Assembly (NCBI RefSeq): GCF_033807575.1
Contig: NC_084705.1
Coordinates: 15,494,019-15,558,018 of the forward strand
Length of the DNA stretch: 64,000 bases
From: Cydia pomonella
Taxonomy: Eukaryota; Arthropoda; Insecta; Lepidoptera; Tortricidae
Reading direction: 5' to 3'
Made by a program: the position numbers and the translations under genes. The notes under the pieces are model-generated. The model saw only the letters and a list, made by a program, of their open reading frames with translations. It was not told the origin of the DNA and did no database searches. This document shows positions 35,765 through 45,345 of this stretch, one piece after another. Position 1 is the stretch's first letter. Each line of letters starts with the position of its first letter.

Positions 35765-35855
35765 CAGTGCCGGATAAAGATATTTTGATGCCCTAAGCAT
35801 TTCTAGACCGTGGTGCCCCCTCATCAAGATTACATGGAATTTTCTTGATGAATTA

Positions 35856-36172
35856 TATAATATAATAATAATTCAGCCTATATACGTCCCACTGCTGGGC
35901 ACAGGCCTCCTCTCATGTGCGAGAGGGCTCGGGCTATAGTCCCCATGCTAGCCCAATGCGGATTGGGGACTTCACATACACCTTTGAATTTCTTCGCAGA
36001 TGTATGCAGGTTTCCTCACGATGTTTTCCTTCACCGAAAAGTTAGTGGTAAATATCAAATGATATTTCGTATATAAGTTCCGAAAAACTCATTGGTACGA
36101 GCCAGGATTTGAACCCGCGACCTCCGGATTGAAAGTCGGACGTCATATCCACTCGGCCACCACCGCTTGAAA
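35856..36172 (-). mobile_element. tRNA-derived SINE with 11-bp target duplication
   Basis: The minus-strand head has GGTGGCCGAGTGGATATGAC and box B GGGTTCAAATCC. The 3' end reads AGGAGGCCTGTGCCCAGCAG, then GTATATAGGCTGAATT and an (AT/TA)-rich tail. The direct repeat TTGATGAATTA flanks it at 35845-35855 and 36173-36183. The head resembles a tRNA but does not form an intact cloverleaf. A 3' fragment of the family is at 49070-49205. Confidence 0.9.
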
Positions 36173-36224
36173 TTGATGAATTAAGTGACGTTTATTGCCG
36201 CATTACTGCTGAGAATAGAATTTT

Positions 36225-36312
36225 TAATCTATCACATCATTTTATCACGGAAATTGACAATGCTGCAGCAGCAGTACTGTTGCAATAGTAGTTAATGCTC
36301 CTGCAGTCGCGA
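36225..36312. repeat. GCTGCAGCAGCAGTACTG-type fragment
   Basis: GACAATGCTGCAGCAGCAGT and AATGCTCCTGCAGTCG resemble the CTGCAGTAATGCAG repeat at 62285-62470. Confidence 0.4.
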
Positions 36313-36516
36313 TATTCTTATGTATCACCTTAATATGTACCTATGAAGGCAATAAATGACTGAATACCGAATACGAATGTCATCTTTATCAAAGCTGGCC
36401 TAAACGAAATGACCGAAATTACGAGTACCTATATCTATCACTGTGTGCTGTACTATGCGATTAAAACCTGCTTTGGTTCACAAGGTACCTACTCGGAACA
36501 TGACTTATACACCTGC

Positions 36517-36741
36517 CTAAGAGTTACCCGAAAGCTTTGAACAGTGTATTTTGATTATAATTAGAGCAGACTTTGGAATAAAAAAAATGGTCAAGTGTAA
36601 GCAAATCCAAAGACCGTGCTTCGCAAAAGGCCGGAGGTAGAGCCAACCAATGTCCAATGGTAAGCGAAGACGTGTAGGACGTAGGCCATGCTCCGCACAG
36701 GGTTTTACAACCTTTAGAGCTTTCCTGCTAAGCTCAGTCAT
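36517..36741. other. Open frame inside nested element, not supported as a gene
   Basis: A 74-codon minus-strand frame covers CCGTGCTTCGCAAAAGGCC and GGCCATGCTCCGCACAGGG, which are related to each other (an imperfect short repeat). No recognisable domain. Confidence 0.3.
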
Positions 36742-36796
36742 GTGAGGCTAAGCTCTGACAAGATGGCCACAAGAGTCTTAAATAGCAAATTATTGA

Positions 36797-36975
36797 TTAA
36801 GAAAACGGGACTTAATCGCGTAAGATTTCAAATTATCTCTGACCCGACTTTTCAAGGATGTCGTTGTCCCTATAGTCTCGGAGAAGATAAGTAAAGTCAA
36901 CATCATCATCTTGACGTTAAAGGTAATTTTAGAACTTAACTGAACGCGATTAATTCCCGTTTTCCTAAATAATAC
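36797..36975. mobile_element. Inverted-repeat element with AAAACGGGACTTAATCGCG ends
   Basis: The left end AGAAAACGGGACTTAATCGC is mirrored by the right end GCGATTAATTCCCGTTTTCCT. The inside has GTTGTCCCTATAGTCTCGG and AAGTCAACATCATCATCTT. A related left half occurs at 48633-48755. Confidence 0.85.
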
Positions 36976-36984
36976 TGTGTCACA

Positions 36985-37730
36985 AATAATGTATCAAATT
37001 AGATTTTTTCGAAGAATTAATTCCCATCGAGCTGGAATTTGTTTGAATACCTTAATTTGTTCCTATAAATGCGTGTAATCCGAGTTTGCTCCATCCGAAG
37101 AGGTGTGCATATTTTTTTCCTCTTTTTTAGTTTTTTGCTTACTAAAAACTAGTGCCTACGCTAAATCTTGGGATTAGTTGTCAAGCGGACCCCAGGCTCT
37201 CCTGAGCCGTGGCAAAATGGCGGGACAACGCAAGGAAGTAGATTTAGTTTTTTGCTTGTAGATCGAAAACGGTACGTCCGACGGGAAGTTACTTAGTTCT
37301 AAGTTCTAATCATGATCCGAAAGTTACCTGAATGTATATTCATAGTCAAAATTGTTAAAAATTAGCCGCCGTTTTTAATTTCCTTATTTTTGGTAAAATC
37401 ATGTTAATAATCTAAAAACGCCTTCTGCAGTGTCATCAGTGTCTGATCCACCAAACCTATGGTAGTGCCATTGTAATTAATGGTAGGTTCCTTCTATATG
37501 GAGTGGTTTGGCAATCCAAGGAAAAAAATATCTCCTAAGGATCTCTGAGCAATAACAACAAGTCGTTCTTGAACACATTTTTGAAATCAAAATGTACGCA
37601 CACCTCCTGGGATGGAGCAAACTCGGATTACACGCATTTAGGACCAAATGAAAGTATTAAAACGATTTCCAGCTTGCTGGGAATTCATTCCTCAAAACGC
37701 TATGTTTATCTAATTTGATTGGCCTAAGTT
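36985..37730. mobile_element. Inverted-repeat element, about 125-bp arms
   Basis: The left arm (36988-37112) has AAATTAGAT, AATTAATTCCCATCGAGCTG, GCGTGTAATCCGAGTTTGC and GAGGTGTGCAT. The right arm (37595-37725) carries the same order as reverse complement: CACACCTCCTGGGATGG, AGCAAACTCGGATTACACGC, CAGCTTGCTGGGAATTCATT, ATCTAATTTGAT. Similarity is about three quarters by eye. The loop (37113-37594) contains AGTTGTCAAGCGGACCCCAG and GCCGTGGCAAAATGGCGGG (37170-37240), a piece of another lepidopteran repeat. Confidence 0.8.
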
Positions 37731-38530
37731 GTGAAAGTTTAAATCAGTGTTTTTAAAGGCAAAGTCTAAGGTTTAGCTTTTCATGAGGTTGACACGGAGC
37801 GTTCGATTGGCGCGTGCGAATGACGCCAAAGGTCAGGCTGGAAGAAAGCAAAGCTTGGAATTGACCAATGGCGAGGTGGGAATGGCTGGACATCCGGAGC
37901 TTTATCATACAATACAGCCAGTGGCGAAGTGTGAGCAAAGCAGAAGGCCCAGCTGCGAGAGAGGAAAGCTTGGATTTGGACCCATGGGCAAGTGAAAATA
38001 AGGCAGAAGATCGACATTTGCAAAAAGTAGAAAGCCTACTAGCCTAGCGTCGCATAAGACCTAACGCCGAACTGCAAAAGAGTGGCTTCAAAATCAACAT
38101 ATCACGGTTCTCCTACTATTCTGCCTTTGGCTTAACTCGAAAGCACGAATTAAGATGAGGGTCTTCGGAATTCGCGGGGCCCTTTATTTTGACAATTAGG
38201 TCGTAGGATCGCGGCTCTGCAGCAACTCTGCCTAGCTGACAAATCTGGCGTGCAAGATAGCAGAGTTCGCTACAGTATCGGTAATCTACGTCGAAAAAAT
38301 CGGCTGGGCATGGTAAGATTTTTTGGCCATGAGCTTTGGGGGCCTCCGCGTAAGGTCAAAGCAAGGGCCTACGTTGGAGACGTGCTTACGTGTCCTCACT
38401 CTCTTACTTTTACGACCCTTCGTTATTAGATGGGTACTTGCACACGTATCATAAAGTTTTGTATACATACTCCACTACACTACGATGCTGATGCAGCCTG
38501 CACGTTTTTTTTTCTCCGATTTTGGTGAGC
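37731..38530. other. GC-richer filler of nested element, with a diverged about 115-bp duplication
   Basis: AAAGCAAAGCTTGGAATTG...GGCGAGG (about 37845) and GAGGAAAGCTTGGATTTGG...GGCAAG (about 37961) are related words about 115 bases apart. Short open frames occur on both strands, none with a recognisable domain. Ends at a poly-C run (about 38529-38544). Confidence 0.45.
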
Positions 38531-38599
38531 CCCCCCCCCCCCCCTAGACGTGGTGCCCTAAGTAAGTGCTTATTTTGCTTAAGGGTTAATCCGGCACTG

Positions 38600-38940
38600 T
38601 GCAATATAGGCACACGCTGTTTTGGTCATCTGACTTGTCTTGATGAGAACTTGGAAGAGCAGTATCCAAGATAGAGCTGATGCTAAACCCTGGCAGTACC
38701 TAGTGGAACTCAGGTTTGGTGCAAGATAGACACACGCTGTTTTGGTCATCTGACTCGTCTTGATGAGCACTTGGGAGAGCAGTATCTAAGATAGAATTGA
38801 TGCTGAACCCTGGCAGTACCTAGTGGAACTCAGGTTTGGTGCAACATAGGCACACGCTGTTTTGGTCATCCAACATGTCTTGATGAGCACTTGGAAGAGC
38901 AATATCTTAGATAGAGCTGATGCTGAACCCTGGCAGTACT
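38600..38940 (-). repeat. 120-bp tandem repeat, block right of the nested element
   Basis: Same orientation as the left block; anchors at 38684, 38804 and 38924 (spacing 120). It was contiguous with the left block before the 35765-38599 insertion. Confidence 0.95.
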
Positions 38941-39402
38941 CATCAAGACGAGTCAGATGACCAAAACAGCTTGTGTCTATCTTGCACCAAACCTGAGTTC
39001 CACTAGGTATTGCCAGGGTTTAGTATCAGCTCTATCTTGGATACTGCTCTTCCAAGTGCTCATCAAGACAAGTCAGATGACCAAAACAGCGTGTGTCTAT
39101 GTTACACCAAACCTGAGTTCCACTATGTACTGCCAGGGTTCAGCATCAGCTCTATTTTGGATAATGCTCTTCCAAGTGCTCATAAAGACGTGTCGGATGA
39201 CCAACACAGCGTGTGTCTATGTTGCACCAAACCTGAGTTCTACTAGGCACCACCAGGGTTCAGCATCAGCTTTATCTTGGATACTGCTCTTCCAAGCGCT
39301 CATCAAGATGAGTCGCATGATTAAATCGGCGTGTATCGATGTTGCTCCAATTCTAAGCACTCATCTAAGCGCTAGGTACTGCCAGAGTTCAGGGTTATTT
39401 TG
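38941..39402 (+). repeat. 120-bp tandem repeat, inverted block
   Basis: The same unit in the opposite orientation: CATCAAGACGAGTCAGATGA, CCAAAACAGC, ACCAAACCTGAGTTCCACTA, CCAGGGTTCAGCATCAGCTC. Anchors at 39013, 39133, 39253 and 39382. The last unit has a 9-base insertion and extra decay. Confidence 0.95.
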
Positions 39403-39712
39403 TTAAGTCTCATTTTAAAACATCACGAATATCACGATTTTATAATTCACTGAAGCTTGTATTAATATTTAATATGCTTCCAATTCAAGTAATAGTAACA
39501 TTAATTATTTACGAAATTATTTAATTTAAACGTTAATGCAATTGAGAGTAATTGTAATTAATTTAATTTTAAGTAACATATCAAAAATTTAATTCTAATG
39601 AACCTTAATTCAATTAATGCTTAATGCAATTGACTAATTGCGAATTTAAGGGTTAATGCAATCGGTTAATGGTTAATTAGAATTAACAATTAGGGCCAAC
39701 ACTGTTGCGTGG

Positions 39713-40785
39713 GATATACGATTGTCTCTTGTATCGATATTAGTACAGGTAACATTCGGATGGCGATTGTATAAGCGTTGTTCTATTATTTGAATGTTAC
39801 CTTAATCAAACTTTGATTAATAACATAGAGTGCTAGGTATGTCAGATAAGAATGACATGTTGTGTAGCCACACTTTGGAACTTTAACAGACATTTAATAT
39901 GGCAAATTTTAACAAATGATTTTATAATATAATAGTACCTAGTCATTAGCTGAGTCAAAATCAAGTACATACATAGGTACTTGGTAAAAAATAGTTTTTA
40001 TCATCATTTCAAAAGCAACCGTGTAGAATTTGTATTAGAATTTGCGTAGAATTTACCTTACCTTGCCACTTTCTAAAAAATATATATTATTCCTATATAC
40101 CTAGTAACACTTTAGCAAAACCACCCCTCTATTCTATTTTATTCTCTATTCTGTCTTACTTTTCTTCATCGTCATAACACTAATGGTATATGTCAAAAGA
40201 ACTGCTACCTGATATAAGCCGGAAAACCTTACAATCTTTTCTCGAAATGAGAGTTGGTATTATAACTACAATATAACGAATGTGGAAATAATAATCTGGG
40301 TACGTAACGTTGGTGCATTAAATTTCCTCGCATTCAAATTAAGAATTCTGTCTGTCGAATTTTTCATATCAAGAACGGCATAATTAGTAATAATAGAGTT
40401 CACCCTACGAGTAAGGAGGTATAACAGAATTTACGTTATAGTTACGGAATGGCAATAAACTTAAATAATACTTAATTAACGCAAAGAGTAAAAATGCATC
40501 TCCGACCGCTGGGTGTAATATATTCGGCTAGGATTAAATAATAAGCTTAGTATTATAATCATTTTAACAGAGACATTTCCTTTGTTCTTAGCCCGTTACC
40601 ATTAGTTTTATTTGTGCTACGTGCATGCCATGTTTTAAAAGGCGTTGTTGCAGCAAACTATTAAAGGAAAGGCGGGAGAAATATTTAAAATTATACTAAA
40701 ATATTTTATGCATAAGATTCTTTTGCATAAAATATTTTATGCGGAGGACCTGTTTTTGAGTATATAACTCGTTTTAGAAATAGGT
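39713..40785. other. Intergenic, no gene seen
   Basis: AT-rich. AAAATATTTTATGCATAAG and TTGCATAAAATATTTTATGC (40698-40741) repeat one word. No exon recognised. Confidence 0.45.
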
Positions 40786-41090
40786 ATGCTGATTTATAAT
40801 AAAGGTATATTAAAGGAACATAAATGGTCACGCACTGTGCGGTTTAAGAGTAGTTCCTCTTCTCTTCTCCCGCGCATGCTTCGGTTGTGGAATGAGCTAC
40901 CTGCCGAGGTTTTCCCGGGGATCTCCAGTATGAGGTTCTTCAAAAAAGGATTATACAGATTCTTAAAGGGTCGGCAACGCGCATGTAACACCTCTGGAGT
41001 TGCAGGCGTCCATAGGCTACGGTGACTGCTTACCATCAGGCGGGCCGTATGCTTGTTTGCCACCGTCGTGGTATTAAAAAAAAAAGGTTT
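40786..41090 (+). pseudogene. LINE G: C-terminal RT remnant with R1-type 3' tail
   Basis: A 79-residue frame holds TVRFKSSSSSLLPRMLRLWN, then ELPAEVFPGISSMRFFKKGL and RFLKG. This is the C-terminal end of a non-LTR reverse transcriptase (the conserved R-LWN-LP motif). The frame runs into GGCAACGCGCATGTAACACC, CAGGCGTCCATAGGCTACGG, GCTTACCATCAGGCGGGCC and ends at GTGGTATTAAAAAAAAAA. That last 110 bp is the same as the 3' tail of the R1 repeats. The rest of the LINE is missing (5' truncation). Confidence 0.85.
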
Positions 41091-41966
41091 ACAGATATAC
41101 ACAGAAGGTACAATATAACAACATACCTACTACCTATACAATGGCGGTGAATATAATGGCGGGTGGACCTTTTTTTAAATAGCTCGTTTTACAGAAGTCG
41201 AAATTCACTGAGGCCCACTCGCCATCCTGACGTTCACGTTGCTTGATATCTATCAATTCCTGGGCCGGGGCAGGAGAAAGATGTAATTTGAAATATTTAG
41301 TTTGCAATGAGTAAATATGTACCTTAAGCAACACACACATAATATTAGTAGATGGATGATGTAATCAATCCACAGATGGCAAAAACCTACATAAATATGT
41401 ATCATTTAGAAGATATTGATAAATATACAGCGTGTCTCCCACCACGAGGCTTTAAAATTAAATAGAGGGTTAAATTCGCTGAACTGCGCTACTTTTGTTA
41501 TGAGACCAACCTCAAAATCGCGAAAACAATTGGCTTTTCTCATACAGTTTTGTTGATTAGATATCGATGTTTTCTACGGACAAGCCACCTTTTTTCGATT
41601 TCGGGGTTGGTCCTACTCGTATAGTAAAAATATAGAATAAGTATTAATCTTATTTATCATCGTAAAACTAGCTCAGTTTAGTGAATAGAATTAGGCCCTG
41701 CATCGAATGTTCCATAGTGGATAATATGGTGTACGCTATGTATGTTATTAGTTATGACTTGTATTTTTTTGTTTATTTCATTAACATGCAAATACAAATG
41801 CAATCCGCTACATGCTTCGTCAAAAATACGCGTTTTTTGTTAGTAAGTTAAATGTATTATGTATGTTCTATGAGTGTTTATTTTAACACAACCTTGTTGT
41901 AGGTATGAATACTTAGGTGCAGAATATTGTTTCCTTGTTGAAATAGACGAATAAACACAGACAACT
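41091..41966. other. 5' flank of TIL gene 2; one inverted-repeat element
   Basis: No exon. GACCAACCTCAAAATCGCG (41502) and TTTTTCGATTTCGGGGTTGG (41590-41612) form an imperfect inverted repeat around a 70-bp loop, possibly a MITE. Confidence 0.4.
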
Positions 41967-41975
41967 TATATAAAG
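41967..41975 (+). promoter_or_regulatory. TATA box of TIL gene 2
   Basis: TATATAAAG, 48 bases before the predicted start codon. The transcription start would lie near 41997-42000 with a short leader. Confidence 0.65.
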
Positions 41976-42022
41976 TGAACTTAAGGAAATCTCCAGCATT
42001 CGGAATTATACGCGATACAATC

Positions 42023-42669
42023 ATGGTGTCTGTCAAGATAATTTCATTGTTCGTCTTCGTAATAATAATTTCAATGGCGTTTGGAGCAAGTAAGTATTTA
42101 CATCAAGTATATTATTAAGAAAAAAACATACTATTATTAATTGTAATACTTTGCTTTTGTATTTCCGGTGATATTTTATTCTACAGGCCGCAGTCTTCAG
42201 CCGATTCTAGAGAAAATTACTTAGTAGATTCGATAATATACTCGAACGCATTTCTTTTGTCGGTTAAATTTTTGGTAATTTTTTGGTCCGGAGGTCCACA
42301 CAGATCACGGAGCAACTAAGCCCTGAAGTAGCGTTTTTGAAAAATCAATGTGTTTTGAGGGTTCCGTAAGCAAAATGAACTACCGTATTCGTTTTTTTTT
42401 CGTCCTTAGTTTAGTAGATAAGAAGCTTAATTCCGCCAGAAACGTGTATAAACTCCGATCGGAGTGTTTACACCCATGCCGTCTTATTGTAGCAGCCGAC
42501 GGGTGCTCTGCTGATGAAGTACACGACGCTTGCAGCGCCCACTGCGAGCCCACTTGTGAGTCGCACGATGCCAACCGCGCCTGCACCACCATCTGCCTGC
42601 CCGGCTGCAAGTGTCGCGAAGGACTGGTCAGGAGGAAGGACAGACAGTGCGTTCCACTCGAACAATGTT
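42023..42669 (+). CDS. Secreted single-domain TIL serine protease inhibitor
   Basis: Exon 1 (42023-42089) encodes a 22-residue signal peptide (MVSVKIISLFVFVIIISMAF) and ends at A|GTAAGT. Exon 2 (42493-42669) follows acceptor TTATTGTAG and encodes the mature part. It has one TIL domain with ten cysteines (C27, C36, C40, C44, C53, C57, C61, C63, C75, C81). The Cys5-Cys6 reactive loop is TTI and the C-x-C is CKC. After the last Cys, exon 2 ends TGT T|GTAAGT. The next exon must begin AA, AG or GA to give a stop there; one candidate is at 45269. If this donor is not used, reading runs to a stop at 42764. Length 81 residues, usual for single TIL inhibitors. The acceptor TAGCAG could yield two forms differing by one residue. 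Confidence 0.85.
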
Positions 42670-43280
42670 GTAAGTTTGTATTCTTAAAATCCTTAAATCA
42701 TCATTTTGAATGTGATATATTCCATTATATTTCTTTGTTTAGTGGTTTTAGGGTTCCGCAATAAAATAAAATAAAGTAAACATTATGGTCTTCCCACATA
42801 TAAAAACATAGTCGCTAAAGAATCTGTCCTTTAGTGACTCAAAGCGGGTTATTCACGCTGTTTTTTGCTTACGCAATTCCTGTTCTCTATACTCAGGTAC
42901 TTACTATTTAATTTTGTCTCGGATATTGAAAAAAAAACAAACGATCCCACAGCTGTTTACATGCTACCGCAAAAACCCGGCTTGAATGAAAACGCTTTTT
43001 TTATTTAAAACTAGTTTTCCGTGTCGCCTAAGTGAAAACGCGATAAAACGCTTTGGTAAAACCTAGTTTTGACTGAGTAAATCTAGTTAAAACTAATTTC
43101 CACCAAAGCGTCATATCAATTTCCATCAAATCATCCGAATGATTAATTTTAACTAGGATTTTTGACTAAGTGGCGTTTGGAAAACTAATTTTCAATATAT
43201 CATTCAAAATTAATTTCATATAATACTAGTTTTGACTAACGAAAACGCGTTTTTATTATACGTGATATAATCCGTTTCCA
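42670..43280. other. Putative intron 2 of TIL gene 2; CTAGTT-rich block
   Basis: 42960-43260 is made of degenerate AAAACTAGTTTT and GTGAAAACGCG words, related to 6670-7305. AGGGTTCCGCAATAAAAT (42749) resembles an R3 start. No exon. Confidence 0.45.
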
Positions 43281-44920
43281 TACCGTAAAATGCTGCAACT
43301 TTGCCATTTAAGCTCAATTTTGCCTATTTCATTTCAATTACGATCTCTCGAATTTGCTTAGTTTTTTCTTGTTTTTTATCATTTGATAGTAATTTTCATT
43401 ATTCTGGCAACACATATTTCATATTTTTACAATGGTAACTCCATTGTTGCTCCGCCAGTTACGTATCATAAGTCGGCGTGAGGGGCAACATTTTTTTAGT
43501 GTCTCGCAACTTTTGAATTTTTATCTACGAAAAAGGTGTTTTTTGAGAAGTGGTAACGTCCCAGGGTAAGTAAAGACTGTCTATTTCCCGTAGGTTTAAT
43601 ATTTTCAAGAAAAGGACATGATTTCAGCATGATAACGTACTAGGCAATATTGGGCAGTGTTTTGGAAACTTGAATGACACAATTTTGCCTGGGTCTAGGG
43701 CTGTCACTAGCTGAATTTTATAAATGTACAGAAAAGAGTAAAAATAAGCTTGCCTAAACTGCTTAAATTAGTTTATTTATTACAAGCTTTTTATTAACTT
43801 GCAATGTTTGTTTGTTTAAGTCAAATTTTGCAAGTCGATTTTCACCGACTTTCTGTGTGGGTACCTATGTAGATCTGCTGACATTGCAATAATAAACTAA
43901 CGTTAACAAAAAAACTTATGGGTATTAAAATGAAAATTATAAAAAAAAAAAATTATTGCAATCTGTTATTATATTTCTATTGTAGTTACTTGTAATTGTA
44001 TATTTATTGTATTATAATTATGTTGTATGTTTACAATCAATTTTCAACCACTTATTAGCGACCAATTGAGGTGTTTGACATACTTATGTAACTTGGGTGA
44101 TAATGCAATGTTTATGGTACCATCGAGATGGTCTGATGATGGAGACCGAAAATAGCAACTTCGAAACTACACATAATAAACCCACTGTGTTTAGGCTCAT
44201 TTGATTTGTCTTGCAGTTATCTTTCTTATCGAAATCTGGGTTGTGAGGTGTCAGGTCGATTACAATTGGAGTTCAAAGGTGATGGGTGATTAGAACTTTA
44301 CAATGAAATAGAACTTTACACTATAATAATGCACTGAAAATTAGCAAAATAGTGTATCTGCAATGTATTTGTAATAAAAAAATTAAAATAAGTTCAAATT
44401 ATTAAATACTAAAAGAAAAAGAAATCAAACAACATTATATTACATTTGTTTGTTGATTATTTTGTAACTAACAATATAAATAGATTTTTTTAATAACAAT
44501 ATTTTTTTGGCACAACCCTACAGTTAACGATATTTTTGTATAGAAAGTTTGTGGAACCTGCTACAACTTTACCTATTGCATGTGAAAAAAAAAGTATTAA
44601 GCTTATGGCCATAATTTGACTGCCAGGGACAAGCATAATGTCTCATGCACAAGAGTAAATATTATTGCAAATAGCAACACATTATTTATGGAGATATCCG
44701 TCTAGGCAAAGTTACGTCTTAGGCCTACAACTTTGCCTGCCACTTTGATTGCTTGTAAATCGGAAATACAGTATGATTAGGTATTAAGATTTGAGTCTTA
44801 TCTGGTAAGGCATAGGGTATGTTTTCCGACTAATACTCATGAAACTCATAATGAAAAATAGGTTCACAGATATAAGAAAAAAACGTCAAAATCCAGGCAA
44901 AGTTGCAGCGTTTTACGGTA
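43281..44920. mobile_element. 1.64-kb TIR element, non-autonomous, TA ends
   Basis: The left end TACCGTAAAATGCTGCAACT-TTGCC and right end GGCAA-AGTTGCAGCGTTTTACGGTA are exact complements over 25 bp except one base. Both outer ends are TA. Interior words like CAACTTTGCCTG, ACTTTACCTA and ATTTTGCCT recur on both strands, as if the end motif were duplicated inside. No ORF long enough for a transposase. It sits in the putative second intron of TIL gene 2. Confidence 0.82.
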
Positions 44921-45268
44921 GTTTTATTTCGTGAGTAACTATCGCGGTAATCGAAAGCAATATTATAGTCCATTTATATATCTAGTATTAATATTTTCAA
45001 ACAGTTTGTAACAAAGCAATACCTACAAAAACTTAAGTTATAGAAGCAAATGTGTTCACTTTAAATAAATCTCAGCTTTGGAATTTCCCGTACAGTGATA
45101 TTGAAAAACCTGATACGAGTACCAAACTCTTGAGCTAATCAATACTTTTGGGCCTTTTATCGCTAACTTTTACAAATATGCAAGTTCATCTTTCGGTTCA
45201 AGAGAGTTTTCTTTTTATAATTAATATTGAAGTCAGCCATACATCTAACTTATTGTTTTTTTTTTCAG

Positions 45269-45345
45269 AATTTTGGGGGAAAAATCAAGACCCTGAAACA
45301 GTAAAGAAGTATCTTCCGAAAAAATCTATAGTTTATTTTTTATAA
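45269..45345 (+). other. Candidate 3'-terminal exon of TIL gene 2
   Basis: A strong acceptor (TTGTTTTTTTTTTCAG) precedes AATTTTGGGGGAAAAATC. Joined to exon 2 (ending in a lone T) it would make TAA directly after the last cysteine. The same phase is otherwise open for 25 codons (FWGKNQDPETVKKYLP) to a TAA at 45343-45345. So this could instead be a coding exon of another transcript. No clear poly(A) signal within 100 bases. Confidence 0.35.

Larger units (their letters stand above)
35765..38599. mobile_element. Nested hAT-like element inside the 120-bp array
   Basis: Ends are CAGTGCCGGATAAAG (35765) and GGGTTAATCCGGCACTG (to 38599). Subterminal GATGCCCTAAGCA / GTGGTGCCCTAAGTAAG words also appear inverted. 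Flanks are TGCAACAT (35757-35764) and TGCAATAT (38600-38607), an 8-bp duplication with one change. Unit anchors fit exactly: 35721 + 120 + 2835 + 8 = 38684. No intact transposase seen; open frames inside are short. Confidence 0.9.
34970..39704. mobile_element. Foldback/hAT-like element built on a 120-bp tandem repeat
   Basis: Ends are CAGTGTTGGCC (34970) and GGCCAACACTG (to 39704), the hAT end type. The flanks TCGTGTGG (34962-34969) and TTGCGTGG (39705-39712) are an 8-bp target duplication with two changes. The outer 200-300 bp on each side are AT-rich with repeated TAATGCAATT and GGTTAATTA words, like subterminal transposase sites. Inside lies a 120-bp tandem array that reverses orientation at about 38940, so the two halves can pair. 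No transposase frame seen. It is interrupted by a second element (35765-38599). The unbroken length would be about 1.9 kb. Confidence 0.85.

Noticed and set aside
36100..36172. tRNA gene on the minus strand
   Set aside because: Boxes A and B are present but the acceptor and anticodon stems do not pair properly. It is the head of a SINE with an 11-bp target duplication.
36517..36741. 74-codon frame inside the nested element as a transposase remnant
   Set aside because: No DDE, zinc-finger or hAT dimerisation motif could be seen.
34970..39704. CRISPR-like array because of regular repeats
   Set aside because: The 120-bp units are directly abutting with no spacers, the context is eukaryotic and the arms are inverted.
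42380..42665. Minus-strand frames opposite the TIL exon
   Set aside because: Shadow of the cysteine-rich plus-strand exon.
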